DNA of 64,000 nt from Roseinatronobacter monicus (lineage in GTDB: Bacteria; Pseudomonadota; Alphaproteobacteria; Rhodobacterales; Rhodobacteraceae). This document shows, piece by piece, positions 9,770 through 18,355 of this stretch. The first letter of the stretch is position 1. Every line of letters begins with the position of its first letter. The stretch covers positions 2,351,001 to 2,415,000 of the forward strand of contig NZ_VFPT01000001.1 of the NCBI RefSeq assembly GCF_006716865.1. The letters run 5' to 3'. The notes beneath the pieces were generated by a model. The model ran no database searches, was not told the origin of the DNA, and was given only the letters and a program-made list of their open reading frames with translations. Both the position numbers and the translations under genes were made by a program.

Positions 9770-10099
9770 TACTCGTTTATTCTTTTGCGGCAGTATGCAG
9801 GGTTGAAGCAGGTCTGACTACAAGTTTCGCGCATCAGCTTGGTAAACAGCGTCATGGTGTTGCGCCCCCGCAATTTGGTGGATTGCAACGGTTGACGAAA
9901 CAGTGCGCCGCATACCGCCCACTTCCCCCCAAACTGAAACAATGCCCCGAATTGGGCGAAAACAAATCCCAGTTTCGTCCGAATCCCGCCCCATTCTGAA
10001 CATTGTTCAAGGGCTATATCGGTATCAGCCAAGCGGTGAACAACACTGTAACCGAGTAGCCCGAGGCTGAGTAGAAACGTTCAAAACTGGAGAATACAA
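9770..10099. other. Intergenic region upstream of the Flp pilin gene
   Basis: No gene is visible in these 330 bases between the divergent transglycosylase and pilin genes. It should hold the pilin promoter. An interrupted dyad TGAAC-ATT-GTTCA lies at 9997-10009, about 90 bases before the pilin start. A good ribosome-binding site (CTGGAG) lies 8-13 bases before the pilin ATG. Confidence 0.5.
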
Positions 10100-10300
10100 A
10101 TGACTTTTATTGCAAACATCAAAAACTTCGCCGCAGACGAATCTGGTGCTGTGACCGTTGACTGGGTTGTTCTGACCGCCGCAATCGTTGGTCTGGGCAT
10201 TGCGGTTGTGGTATCTGTGCGCGGGGGTGTTGAAAACATGGCCGAACAAATTCAACAATCTATGGAAGACGTCGTAATTACTCCGCTTACTATCGATTAA
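10100..10300 (+). CDS. Flp-type pilin subunit
   Basis: The 66-residue product is a Flp/Tad pilin precursor. A short leader ends at Gly16 and is followed by AVTVDWVVLTAAIVGLGIAV, a hydrophobic helix that polymerises the pilus. Cleavage after Gly16 would give a 50-residue mature pilin. Position +5 is Asp21 rather than the more usual Glu, and +6 is Trp rather than Tyr; this conservative variant is common in Rhodobacteraceae. A strong terminator directly follows, so the pilin is probably made from its own abundant transcript, with the assembly genes transcribed separately. Confidence 0.93.
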   Translation: MTFIANIKNFAADESGAVTVDWVVLTAAIVGLGIAVVVSVRGGVENMAEQIQQSMEDVVITPLTID

Positions 10301-10327
10301 CGAGCACAGAACCAGAATTCAGATACA

Positions 10328-10360
10328 GGAAAGGCCGCAAGTTTGCGGCCTTTCCTTTTT
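10328..10360 (+). terminator. Rho-independent terminator after pilin gene
   Basis: GGAAAGGCCGCAA (10328-10340) is followed within two bases by its complement TTGCGGCCTTTCC (10343-10355) and then a run of T. The innermost pairs must open to form the loop. This is a textbook terminator and isolates pilin transcription from cpaB. Confidence 0.9.
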
Positions 10361-10589
10361 TGCTGCCACACCGCTACTTGGAAGTGATTGTTTGGAATTT
10401 CTAAAGGAACAATTGTCAAGAAAGTAACCGAATGCTGAGCTCTGGATTTATTGAGAGCATCGGCGTCAAGTTACACCCGCCACAATCGCGCCACAATGAC
10501 AGCCTCTTGTTGCCCTTATCCACTGCTATCTATGCGACACCATATGAATTGTTTCTGCGCGCCACGCGCAGCACGAAAAGGAACCCGTC

Positions 10590-11423
10590 ATGCGTAGCGT
10601 CTTTGCCCTAGTTCTTCTTGTCGGCCTTGGCCTTGCTGGCTTCGCGGCCATGCAGACCCACAAATATGTCAGCACCATGCAAAGTGAGTTGGCACATGCC
10701 CGCGCCAATGCGAACACGGTGGAAATGGTTGATGTGTTCGTGGCAGGTCGCGCCATGCGTCACGGAGAACGGTTGTCACGCGAAGATCTGCTAGTCGCAC
10801 CCTTTCCGCGATATGCCGTGCCCGAGGGCAGCTATTCAGAGGTTGAGCAACTCTTCCCGAACGGCGCAACGCATCGGATCGTTTTACGAACTATGGATCC
10901 GAAAGAACCTATTCTCGTTTCCAAACTAACAGAACCAGGAAAAGAGGCGGGCATCACCTCGCATCTCGGCCCCGGCAAGCGTGCCTTTACCATTGCCGTC
11001 AACCAGACAAGCGGTGTTGCAGGGTTCCTGCGGCCGGGGGATAATGTCGATATTTTCTGGACTGGTCGCACCAGCAACTCTGGCGAAATCACGCAGCTGA
11101 TCGATACACAGGTCCGTATCATCGCAGTCAACCAAAGCGCCGACATGGATCGCGCCTCGGCCACGACAGAGACGCGCACGGTCACGGTCGAAGCCACAGG
11201 CGAGCAAGTCGCCGCACTGGCGCAGGCACAGAATTCCGGGCGATTGTCGCTTGCGCTGGTCGGCGCAGAGGACACTGTCGCTTCTGGCGCCATCGAAATG
11301 ACCCAAGACCGCCTGCTGGGTATTGTCCGCGAAGAGCAGCGCGTGGAAGCGGCTGAAAAATGTCACATCCGCACCCGTCGCGGCAATGACATGGTGTTGA
11401 TCGAAATTCCCTGCACAAACTGA
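10590..11423 (+). CDS. cpaB: Flp pilus assembly protein CpaB/RcpC
   Basis: The 277-residue product has one N-terminal membrane anchor (about 4-22) and a periplasmic part beginning with an SAF/RcpC-like domain (VFVAGRAMRHGERLSREDLLV, about 49-69). CpaB stabilises the outer-membrane secretin of the Tad machine. The motif GKRAFTIAVNQTSGVAGFLRPGDNVDIF, starting near residue 130, is characteristic. It is the first assembly gene of the locus, about 230 bases after the pilin terminator, so it probably has its own promoter in 10361-10589. AAAAGGA sits before the ATG. Confidence 0.92.
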   Translation: MRSVFALVLLVGLGLAGFAAMQTHKYVSTMQSELAHARANANTVEMVDVFVAGRAMRHGERLSREDLLVAPFPRYAVPEGSYSEVEQLFPNGATHRIVLRTMDPKEPILVSKLTEPGKEAGITSHLGPGKRAFTIAVNQTSGVAGFLRPGDNVDIFWTGRTSNSGEITQLIDTQVRIIAVNQSADMDRASATTETRTVTVEATGEQVAALAQAQNSGRLSLALVGAEDTVASGAIEMTQDRLLGIVREEQRVEAAEKCHIRTRRGNDMVLIEIPCTN

Positions 11424-11730
11424 GCATGACGGCCAAGGCTGGGCCGTCCTATGGCGTATCGTGCCGCTTGGGCGGCGCGTATCCACCGTTGCGCGTTTCT
11501 AGATAGCGTGGTTGCAAAGGATTTCGTGCCCAAATGTAGCAGCGCCTGTGGCATTTGTTGCGAAAAGCACATCAACTTCGCCAGCTAAGCACAAGATTAT
11601 TGAAAATAAATCTCGTTTAGCGCATAGTTCTGGCAAAAGCGGGAGGATAACCCGCATTCAAAGATGTCCTTAACGCAGTTTCAGCCGCCGGACAAATAAG
11701 ATGCAGAGCAGTTTCAGAAGGCAGGCAAGT
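11424..11730. other. Intergenic region between cpaB and cpaC
   Basis: About 307 bases with no convincing gene. Three small dyads are visible: GACGGCC/GGCCGTC at 11428-11448, just after the cpaB stop; GCCGC/GCGGC at 11463-11476; and GCGGG/CCCGC at 11639-11655. None is followed by a T run. A gap this long inside a tad operon suggests a separate cpaC promoter. Confidence 0.4.
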
Positions 11731-13092
11731 ATGAAAATTATTCAAATGGCGGCAGCCGTGCTGTTATCAGCAAGTCTGGTCGCAACTGTCGCCCCGAACG
11801 CGCGCGCCGATACGTTTCGTGTGGCCAATGGCACCGCAGAATCGACCCTGCGCGTTTCCATGAATCGCGCGGTCGTGGTCGAGACAGACAACCCTTTTGC
11901 AGAACTATCCATTGCCAACCCAGGCATTGCAGACATTTCCACCCTGTCCGACAGGTCAATTTATGTGCTCGGCAAAACGCCGGGGCGCACCACACTGACG
12001 ATTTTGGGAACTGACGGACGACTGGTGTCAAATATCGAGGTTCAGGTCACACCAGACATCGCCGAATTCCGCGAAAGACTGCGGCAGATTCTGCCCAATG
12101 AGAAAATCGAAGTCCGCACCGCCAATGACGGGATTGTCCTGTCGGGAATCGTTTCAACCGCTGCGCGGCTGGATGCGGCGATGGAACTGGCACAGCGTTA
12201 TGCGCCCGACCGGATCTCGAACCTGATGAGCGTCGGGGGCACCCAGCAGGTGATGCTGAAGGTGCGCTTTGCTGAAATGCAGCGCGGAGTTGGCAAAAGC
12301 TTGGGGTCCACGTTGTCGGTAAATGCTGGCTCCAGCAATTCCTTTTCAACGGGCGATACCGGAACGATCGGTGGCTCGGCTGACAACGCTGGGGCGCTTG
12401 CACTTCGCATTGGCGGGGGCAGGCTGACCACGCAAGTGTTGCTTGAAGCACTTGAAACGCAAGGGCTTTCGCGCACGCTCGCAGAACCGAACCTGACGGC
12501 CTTGTCCGGTCAGCAAGCTTCATTTCTGGCCGGTGGGGAATATCCTGTGCCGGTCCGGTCTGACGGCGATGTCACAATTGAGTATCGCCCCTTCGGCGTA
12601 GAACTCTCGTTCACGCCGCGTGTGCTGGATGACAATGTAATCAACTTGCGCCTGGATGCGGCTGTCAGCTCGATCGACTCCAGTGTATCGGGGGCAACTT
12701 TGCCCGAAGGGTCTGTCGCCTTCCGCCGCCGCGAGACTCAGACCACTGTAGAGTTGCGCGATGGGGAAAGCTTCGCCATTGCGGGCCTATTGGAAGATGA
12801 CTTCCGCGCAAGCTCGCGCAGTGTTCCATGGTTGTCTGAACTTCCTGTTCTTGGTGCGTTGTTCCGCAGTGCGAACTACCAGCGCGACCAGACGGAACTG
12901 GTGATCGTCATTACAGCGCATCTTGTCTCGCCCACACGGGGTGAAGCGCTGATGTTGCCAACAGATCGTGTCCGCCCCCCAAGCGAGCGTGACCTGTTCC
13001 TGAGTGGCAGATTGGCCGCGCCGGGTTCGGGTGCCGTGGGTGAAATCGCGCGTCAGGATTTTGGCGGCTCTTACGGCTATGTTCTGGACTGA
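11731..13092 (+). CDS. cpaC: Tad/Flp pilus secretin CpaC/RcpA
   Basis: The 453-residue product is the outer-membrane channel through which the Flp pilus leaves the cell. A signal peptide ends near residue 28 (ARA-D). The N-terminal periplasmic domains follow (VSMNRAVVVETDNPFAELSI; IYVLGKTPGRTTLTI), then the secretin core with QVMLKVRFAEMQR, LSRTLAEPNLTALSGQ, a conserved GEYPVPV and PVLGALFRS. The ATG at 11731 is preferred over the in-frame ATG at 11701 because AAGGCAGG precedes it and the signal peptide then has normal length. Partners are CpaB and the OmpA lipoprotein on either side. Confidence 0.93.
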   Translation: MKIIQMAAAVLLSASLVATVAPNARADTFRVANGTAESTLRVSMNRAVVVETDNPFAELSIANPGIADISTLSDRSIYVLGKTPGRTTLTILGTDGRLVSNIEVQVTPDIAEFRERLRQILPNEKIEVRTANDGIVLSGIVSTAARLDAAMELAQRYAPDRISNLMSVGGTQQVMLKVRFAEMQRGVGKSLGSTLSVNAGSSNSFSTGDTGTIGGSADNAGALALRIGGGRLTTQVLLEALETQGLSRTLAEPNLTALSGQQASFLAGGEYPVPVRSDGDVTIEYRPFGVELSFTPRVLDDNVINLRLDAAVSSIDSSVSGATLPEGSVAFRRRETQTTVELRDGESFAIAGLLEDDFRASSRSVPWLSELPVLGALFRSANYQRDQTELVIVITAHLVSPTRGEALMLPTDRVRPPSERDLFLSGRLAAPGSGAVGEIARQDFGGSYGYVLD

Positions 13093-13128
13093 CTCGATCA
13101 GTTCAGGCGCTTAACACAGGAGCCGATT

Positions 13129-13752
13129 ATGGCATTTGACAGACGTTTTTTCCTGATGGGTGCTGCCAGTCTTGGGCTGACAGCGTGCAGCGATCCAAAT
13201 CATCAATTCAACCGCGAAGCGGGCATCGGCATTGACGGGGGCAGCTTTGGCAACGCCACCATGCACAACACCATGCTGCAATCGGGGCAGATCAGCCTTG
13301 CAGAGGTGATGACCCACCGCTTCCATGCGGAAGTTCCCTCGATGGTAAATTTCGCATTCGACAGCGCAAGACTGGATCAAGAGGCGCGGTCCATTCTACG
13401 GATGCAAGCCCATTGGATGCGGCAGTTCCCCGAATTGCGCTACACAATTTACGGGCATACCGACGCGGTTGGCAGTGCCGCCTATAATGTCGGCCTTGGG
13501 CAACGGCGCGCGAATGCGGTCATGAGTTATCTGGTGACCCAGAAAGTCCCGCGCAGCAGCATTATTGCAGTGGTTTCGCGCGGCGAGACACAGCCCTTGA
13601 TTGCAAGCTCAGGCTATGAGCCCGCGAACCGCAGAACTGTTACCGAAATTTCAGGGCTGGTGCGGCGGCAAACCCTGATGGACGGGCAATATGCGCGGAT
13701 CATCCACCGGGAATATGTTGCCAGCGCGACCGAGCAGCACCGACCTGAGTGA
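13129..13752 (+). CDS. OmpA-family lipoprotein of the tad locus
   Basis: The 207-residue product has a lipoprotein signal with lipobox LTAC (Cys20). A C-terminal OmpA peptidoglycan-binding domain covers about 72-180 (FAFDSARLDQEA; YGHTDAVGSAAYNVGLGQRR; NRRTVTEI). It lies 36 bases after cpaC and ahead of cpaE. In Rhodobacteraceae tad loci an OmpA lipoprotein often sits here and may tie the secretin to the cell wall; this role is inferred. A terminator follows, so cpaE starts a new transcript. Confidence 0.88.
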   Translation: MAFDRRFFLMGAASLGLTACSDPNHQFNREAGIGIDGGSFGNATMHNTMLQSGQISLAEVMTHRFHAEVPSMVNFAFDSARLDQEARSILRMQAHWMRQFPELRYTIYGHTDAVGSAAYNVGLGQRRANAVMSYLVTQKVPRSSIIAVVSRGETQPLIASSGYEPANRRTVTEISGLVRRQTLMDGQYARIIHREYVASATEQHRPE

Positions 13753-14055
13753 CCCAGAAACGGCAATGTTTCGGTCAACTTACTCTGGAAAACCCGGCAT
13801 TTACCACGTGCCGGGTTTTCTGTTCCAGCCCACGCATTTCGCGCGACCGGCTTGGCCCACATCACTATCCTGACATTTTGCGTCGAAAATGCCAAACAAG
13901 GCAGAAGCTCTGCACAAAGAGAGCAATTTGGCCCAAATCTTGCCAGATTTATGAACAATCATTCCTCATACTCGGGTGTTGTGCTGTGAAAGTTTGATCT
14001 TTCAGAAAATCACAGCGCGCCACCAACGTTACATATCTTTCTTGAGGAATGCGAA
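13753..14055. other. Intergenic region before cpaE
   Basis: About 303 bases. It holds the terminator at 13788-13820 and, beyond it, no visible gene; the remainder presumably carries the cpaE promoter. GAGGAA lies 7-12 bases before the cpaE ATG. Confidence 0.45.
13788..13820 (+). terminator. Terminator after the OmpA lipoprotein gene
   Basis: GAAAACCCGGCA (13788-13799) and TGCCGGGTTTTC (13809-13820) form a perfect 12-bp stem with a 9-base loop. The stem's own TTTT serves as the T tract, so strength may be moderate. Confidence 0.75.
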
Positions 14056-15261
14056 ATGTCCAGTATCGGTGAAGATGAGCCACAGGAAATCTACGCCTGC
14101 ACAATCGCCCGAGAAATCCACAACTTCGATCTTTTGATCGAGGATATGGATGCCATCTTCCATGAAAGCTGGGGCAATCTGACATTTCACGAAGCCGCCA
14201 CTTTTCTTGACTCGGAAGAGTCCAAGTCTTTGGAATTTCTTGCGATCGCTCTGGACGACACGGCCGAATCGAACCTGGCACTGATCCGCACTGTCATTGA
14301 GAAAGCCAGTGCACGCGACATTCGCATGATTCTGATTGCCGAGGCATTGTCACCAATCCTGTTACACCAGCTTCTGCGCTCGGGGGCGGATGACTTTGTG
14401 CCCTACCCCCTGCCTGAAGCGGCACTTCAGGACGCTGTGATCAAGCTTCAGAAAACGGATGCTGCGCCAGAAATTGCGGTGCCTTCTCAAACCCCAAGCG
14501 GAAAACAGGGCACGGTTTTTGCGGTTCATGCGCTTGCAGGCGGTGTGGGTGGCACCAATTTCGCGGTCAATCTGGCGTGGGAACTGTGCGGATTGGCCGA
14601 GGCCACAAAGAAGACAGTGTGCATTCTGGATTTTGATTTCCAGTGTGGCGCAGTCTCGACCTATCTCGATCTGGCACGCACCGAAAAAGTGTATGAATTG
14701 CTGTCACAGACCAGCAATATGGATGAGGACGCATTTTTCGCAGCCCTACAGAAATTCAGGGACAAACTGCATGTTCTGACAGCCCCTTCTGACATGCTGC
14801 CGCTGGATTTGCTGACCCCGGATGAGATTGAGCGCGTCATTGCAATGGCCCGTGACCAGTTTGATTTTGTCATAATCGATATGCCGCGCACCGTTGTTCA
14901 TTGGACAGAAACGGTCCTGAACATGGCAGATCTGTATTTTGCCATGCTCGAACTTGACCTTCGGTCGGCGCAGAACGCCTTGCGCATGATCCGGGCAATG
15001 AAAGCTGACGGTATCTCGATGGAGAAATATCGCTTCATCCTTAGCCGCGCGCCTAAATTCACCGATCTTTCTGGCAAGGCACGCGCAAAGCGGATGGGCG
15101 AAAGCCTTGGGATCAGCTTTGCAGTGAACCTGCCCGACGGGGGCACGCAGATTCGTGATGCCAATGACCACGGCCTGCCCCTGTCTGAATATGCGGCCAA
15201 GAACCCACTGTATAAAGAAATGGCTCAATTAGCGTTTGTTATGCGTGCCCATGTGCGATAG
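14056..15261 (+). CDS. cpaE: CpaE/TadZ, C-terminal end replaced by insertion-sequence codons
   Basis: The 401-residue product has an N-terminal receiver-like domain (about 20-135) and a C-terminal ParA/MinD-type ATPase domain from about 155. It localises the Tad machine. The deviant Walker A is AGGVGGTNFA (Gly162-Thr167 core), without the usual Lys in the GKT position, which many CpaE proteins show. Residues 1-388 are native. From Met389 on, the codons (MAQLAFVMRAHVR) come from the left end of the IS1595-type element at 15222. The native tail is preserved at 16282-16342 and would have given 408 residues. Only a non-core tail is lost, so partial function is possible. Confidence 0.9.
   Translation: MSSIGEDEPQEIYACTIAREIHNFDLLIEDMDAIFHESWGNLTFHEAATFLDSEESKSLEFLAIALDDTAESNLALIRTVIEKASARDIRMILIAEALSPILLHQLLRSGADDFVPYPLPEAALQDAVIKLQKTDAAPEIAVPSQTPSGKQGTVFAVHALAGGVGGTNFAVNLAWELCGLAEATKKTVCILDFDFQCGAVSTYLDLARTEKVYELLSQTSNMDEDAFFAALQKFRDKLHVLTAPSDMLPLDLLTPDEIERVIAMARDQFDFVIIDMPRTVVHWTETVLNMADLYFAMLELDLRSAQNALRMIRAMKADGISMEKYRFILSRAPKFTDLSGKARAKRMGESLGISFAVNLPDGGTQIRDANDHGLPLSEYAAKNPLYKEMAQLAFVMRAHVR
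15214..15221. repeat. 8-bp target duplication, left copy
   Basis: AAAGAAAT at 15214-15221 is repeated exactly at 16274-16281, directly flanking the element 15222-16273. Eight bases is the usual duplication for the IS1595 family. Confidence 0.95.
15222..15248 (+). repeat. Left inverted repeat of the IS1595-type element
   Basis: Begins GGCTCAATTAGCG and matches the complement of 16247-16273 at 24 of 27 positions by eye. Confidence 0.9.
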
Positions 15262-15296
15262 AACATATAGTGAACATACTGTGTGGAGGGGTATAT

Positions 15297-16256
15297 ATGG
15301 ACCACGACATCTTTCTGGTTTGGCTCAATGAGACGGATAACCTCTCGCCGGACCAGCGCGCCGAGGCGAGTCGGATCCTTTCTGGGTCTCCGTCATTGCA
15401 GGCGGTGGTCGATCTCCTTGAGGCAAAGGTTCGTGAGGACCGTATCTGCCCGCACTGCGCTTCAGAAGGAGCTATCATCAGGGGTCATGCAAGTGGCCTT
15501 TCCCGGTTCTTTTGCAAAGGCTGCGGCAAAACCTTCAACGCGTTGACCGGTACTCCGCTGGCGCGCCTGCGCCACAAGGGCCGTTGGGCAGAGTTCGCTG
15601 CTTCGTTACGTGACGGCGAAACGGTAAAGGTATCCGCTGAGCGTTGCATGGTGGCGCGCACGACCGCTTTTCGTTGGCGTCATCGTTTTCTTCGGGCGGT
15701 GACGGCTGGGGCGATCAAGTTGCGCGGCATCGTCGAAGCCGACGAGACCTTCTTTCTGAGCAGCCGAAAAGGTGAACGAAACCTTGATCGTAAGGCCCGT
15801 AAACGTGGCGGCAAGGCCGCCAAACGCGGCTTGTCGGAGGAGCAGGTTCCGGTCTTGGTCGCAGCCGACCGATCCGGCACCACCATAAGTGCTGTCTTGC
15901 CAGCAGTGACGGCCGCACATCTGCAGGCGGTTTTGCAGCCGCTTCTCGATCCTGATGCGCTCTTGGTCACTGATGGCTGCACCAGTTACCCGCCTTGCGC
16001 AGCAGCAATGGGCATCAGCCATGAAAGCCTCAACCAGACTGCAGGACAACGTGTTCGCGGGGAGTTGCACATTCAAACCGTGAACAGTCGACATGAGCGG
16101 CTCAAGACATTCCTGCGGCGCCATCGCGGCATCGCAACCAAGTACTTGGACAGCTACCTGCGCTGGTTTCAACTTGCAGTCATTCCAAAACACCAAACTC
16201 CCCGCGCGATACTCGCCGCCGCCGCAGGAATCCTGCCTATCTCAAGGCACGCATAA
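15297..16256 (+). CDS. IS1595-family (ISXO2-like) transposase
   Basis: The 319-residue transposase has an N-terminal zinc ribbon (CPHC...FFCKGCGKTF) and an ISXO2-like DDE domain. The acidic residues are in VEADETFF and LVTDGCTSYP, and the motif HIQTVNSRHERLKTFLRRHRG is typical of the family. The start at 15297 follows GGAGGG; an ATG at 15270 in the same frame lacks such a site. The reading frame is intact. It sits wholly within the element that interrupts cpaE. Confidence 0.93.
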   Translation: MDHDIFLVWLNETDNLSPDQRAEASRILSGSPSLQAVVDLLEAKVREDRICPHCASEGAIIRGHASGLSRFFCKGCGKTFNALTGTPLARLRHKGRWAEFAASLRDGETVKVSAERCMVARTTAFRWRHRFLRAVTAGAIKLRGIVEADETFFLSSRKGERNLDRKARKRGGKAAKRGLSEEQVPVLVAADRSGTTISAVLPAVTAAHLQAVLQPLLDPDALLVTDGCTSYPPCAAAMGISHESLNQTAGQRVRGELHIQTVNSRHERLKTFLRRHRGIATKYLDSYLRWFQLAVIPKHQTPRAILAAAAGILPISRHA

Positions 16257-16273
16257 TTAACGCCAATTGAGCC
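16247..16273 (-). repeat. Right inverted repeat of the IS1595-type element
   Basis: Ends in CGCCAATTGAGCC, the complement of the left end with three mismatches over 27 bases. The transposase stop codon falls inside it. Confidence 0.9.
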
Positions 16274-16281
16274 AAAGAAAT
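16274..16281. repeat. 8-bp target duplication, right copy
   Basis: AAAGAAAT, identical to 15214-15221. Confidence 0.95.
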
Positions 16282-16342
16282 CAACAAATTCGCGCGCGCG
16301 CTGTTCGAAGCGTCTGAGACAGCCGCAATCGCAGCAGAATGA
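16282..16342 (+). pseudogene. cpaE: Severed 3' end of cpaE
   Basis: Reading on from the right target duplication in the cpaE frame gives INKFARALFEASETAAIAAE and then TGA at 16340-16342. Joined to residue 388 of the upstream part, this restores a 408-residue CpaE. The original stop would have been 14 bases before the cpaF ATG, which indicates that translation of the two was once close or coupled. Confidence 0.9.
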
Positions 16343-16356
16343 ACAGGTAAACCAAA

Positions 16357-17691
16357 ATGTTTGCACGATATCGCAAGACAACGGGATCACAGCCGATCAA
16401 ATCGGTCGAAGCGGCACCAGACCGGAACAAGCCCAATGTGGCGAAATCCGTGCCCGAACGCGCACCCCAGAAGCAACCGCAAAAGGCACCCGCCCCCCAA
16501 GGCAGGACAATCGCAACGGACCGCGCCGAGCAGCGCAAACAGCGCATGAACGGCATCAAGTCCGACATGCACAAACGGTTGTTGGAGAACCTGAACCTTG
16601 CCGCGCTGGAGCATGCAAGCGAGGCCGAGCTTCGTTCTGAAATCAGCACAATCGTTGCAGAAACACTTGGCGAAATGGAGGTCGTGCTCACCAGCGAAGA
16701 GCGCGCGACGCTGAACCGGGAATTGTATTATGAGGTCATGGGCCTTGGCCCGTTGGAACCCTTGCTGCAAGATGACAGCATAAATGACATTCTGGTCAAC
16801 GGCCCGAAACAGGTTTTCATCGAGCGTAACGGCAAGCTGGAACTCAGCGATGTCACGTTTCGTGATGAACGCCATCTTCTGCGCATCATCGACAAGATTG
16901 TCTCGGCTGTCGGGCGTCGGGTGGACGAATCCACGCCTTATGTGGATGCGCGGCTTGCCGATGGGTCACGCTTCAACGCGATGGTTTCGCCGGTCGCTGT
17001 GGATGGCTCGCTCGTGTCGATCCGGAAGTTCAAAAAAGAAAAGCTCAGCATTCAGGAATTGGCAAATTTCGGTGCCTTCTCTCAGGAAATGGCGCTCTAT
17101 CTCGAAGCGGCAGTATCAACACGCCTGAACATCATTGTTTCTGGCGGAACCGGCTCGGGCAAGACCACGACGCTGAACGCATTGTCCAGCTTTATTGGCG
17201 ATGAGGAGCGTGTTCTGACGATCGAAGATACGGCAGAATTGCAATTGCAGCAGATTCATGTCGGACGCATGGAAAGCCGTCCGGCCAACATGGAAGGCAA
17301 AGGCGCTGTCACCCAACGCGACTGCCTTCGCAATGCGTTGCGGATGCGGCCTGACCGTATCATCGTCGGCGAAACGCGCGGCGAAGAAGTTATCGACATG
17401 CTGCAAGCCATGAATACGGGTCATGACGGGTCAATGACCACGATCCACGCCAACAGTGCGCGCGATGGCGTCAGCCGGTTGGAAAACATGGTCGCAATGG
17501 CGGGCATCGACATGCCGCTGCGGGCCGTGCGCAGCCAGATCGGCTCGGCTGTTAACCTGATTGTTCAGGTGTCGCGCCTGCAAGACGGCTCTCGCCGGAT
17601 GATGTCGATCACCGAGATTACCGGCATGGAAGGCGAAATTATAACAATGCAGGAAATTTTCCGGTTCGAGCGCACTGGCCTAGTCCCCTGA
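16357..17691 (+). CDS. cpaF: CpaF/TadA pilus motor ATPase, C-terminus truncated by an IS630-type element
   Basis: The 444-residue product is the secretion ATPase that powers Flp pilus assembly. After a variable N-terminal region of about 80 residues it has the N-terminal regulatory domain and the RecA-like core. Walker [10 protein letters not shown] is at 263-271 (Lys269). The Asp/His region and Walker [16 protein letters not shown] also read through, and [16 protein letters not shown] is intact. At codon 442 (CTA) the native frame is cut by an insertion sequence, and two foreign codons plus TGA finish the protein. The missing 42 codons survive at 18918-19046. The conserved C-terminal GHF...G motif is lost, so activity is uncertain. 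Confidence 0.93.
   Translation: MFARYRKTTGSQPIKSVEAAPDRNKPNVAKSVPERAPQKQPQKAPAPQGRTIATDRAEQRKQRMNGIKSDMHKRLLENLNLAALEHASEAELRSEISTIVAETLGEMEVVLTSEERATLNRELYYEVMGLGPLEPLLQDDSINDILVNGPKQVFIERNGKLELSDVTFRDERHLLRIIDKIVSAVGRRVDESTPYVDARLADGSRFNAMVSPVAVDGSLVSIRKFKKEKLSIQELANFGAFSQEMALYLEAAVSTRLNIIVSGGTGSGKTTTLNALSSFIGDEERVLTIEDTAELQLQQIHVGRMESRPANMEGKGAVTQRDCLRNALRMRPDRIIVGETRGEEVIDMLQAMNTGHDGSMTTIHANSARDGVSRLENMVAMAGIDMPLRAVRSQIGSAVNLIVQVSRLQDGSRRMMSITEITGMEGEIITMQEIFRFERTGLVP
17681..17682. repeat. TA target duplication, left copy
   Basis: TA precedes the element; a second TA follows at 18916-18917. IS630 elements insert at and duplicate TA. Confidence 0.8.
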
Positions 17692-17692
17692 T

Positions 17693-18355
17693 TCAGGCGA
17701 TTTGCGGGTAAAGGTAAAGGAGTTTGGTTCTGGCGTCTTTGGTGGTGAAGTGCCAGTTGGTTTTGGCTTGTGCGTTGTTCCGATTTTGGGTCCAAGCAGC
17801 AACCTCTGTTTCCAGAGTAGCGTGATCTGGAATGCGCCGATCGAGGCATTGGCGCGCCAGAACACTAAGTTCGCACTCCGCGATGTTTAACCAAGACCCG
17901 TGTTTGGGCGTGTAATGCCAGTCGAAGCGATCAGCGATGCGTTTAGCTTCGGCCGGGGGAAAGGCTTCGTAAAGAGACGCGCGCCTATGGGTGTTCAAGT
18001 TGTCTTGAACCAGATCAATCTTGTCAGCCTTCGCAAAGTGGATGTCAGCCAGCTCTTTGAGAACATGAGCATAGTCGACGGCGGTGCGTCTGGCCCGAAC
18101 GGCGACATGGCGCCAGCCCTCATGCGGAGCGAATACCATGAACAAGCTGGCGACGCCGTTGCGTTCGTATTCATAGTCAGACCGCGCGGGCTGACCCGGT
18201 CGCATCGGGATGGGGGCGCGGGTTTCTTTGGTCAATTGTTTGGAAGTCTCGTCCAGGCAGACCAGCGGACGCGCAGGGTCGTATGGGCGTGTGTAGACGG
18301 TGAGCACATCTTCCATGGCCGCGACAAAAGCAGCGCTGGCTTTGGGGGGGATCAC
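17693..18355 (-). CDS. IS630-family transposase, downstream frame (DDE domain)
   Basis: The 220-residue frame carries the whole catalytic core of an IS630 transposase: Asp in VCLDETSKQL, Asp in LVQDNLNTH, and Glu in GSWLNIAECELS. Homology begins upstream of its first ATG, at the frameshift site, so it is probably translated as a fusion with the upstream frame by -1 slippage at 18387-18393. The fused protein would be about 380 residues. Confidence 0.88.
   Translation of the reverse strand: MIPPKASAAFVAAMEDVLTVYTRPYDPARPLVCLDETSKQLTKETRAPIPMRPGQPARSDYEYERNGVASLFMVFAPHEGWRHVAVRARRTAVDYAHVLKELADIHFAKADKIDLVQDNLNTHRRASLYEAFPPAEAKRIADRFDWHYTPKHGSWLNIAECELSVLARQCLDRRIPDHATLETEVAAWTQNRNNAQAKTNWHFTTKDARTKLLYLYPQIA

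Larger units (their letters stand above)
15222..16273 (+). mobile_element. IS1595-family insertion sequence, 1052 bp, complete
   Basis: The ends are defined by imperfect 27-bp inverted repeats beginning GGCTCAATT and by flanking AAAGAAAT duplications. It carries one transposase gene in the same direction as the tad genes. Transposase, ends and target duplication all look intact, so the element may still be mobile and its insertion may be fairly recent. It interrupts cpaE near its 3' end. Confidence 0.95.

Noticed and set aside
9997..10009. TGAACATTGTTCA dyad before the pilin gene compared with GGAACAATTGTCA before cpaB (10405-10417)
   Set aside because: The half-site spacing differs and only about 8 of 11 core bases agree, so a common operator is not supported.
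17693..18355. Reading the downstream IS630 frame as an independent gene starting at its ATG
   Set aside because: Family homology extends upstream of that ATG in the same frame, back to the A7 run, so it is part of one transposase.
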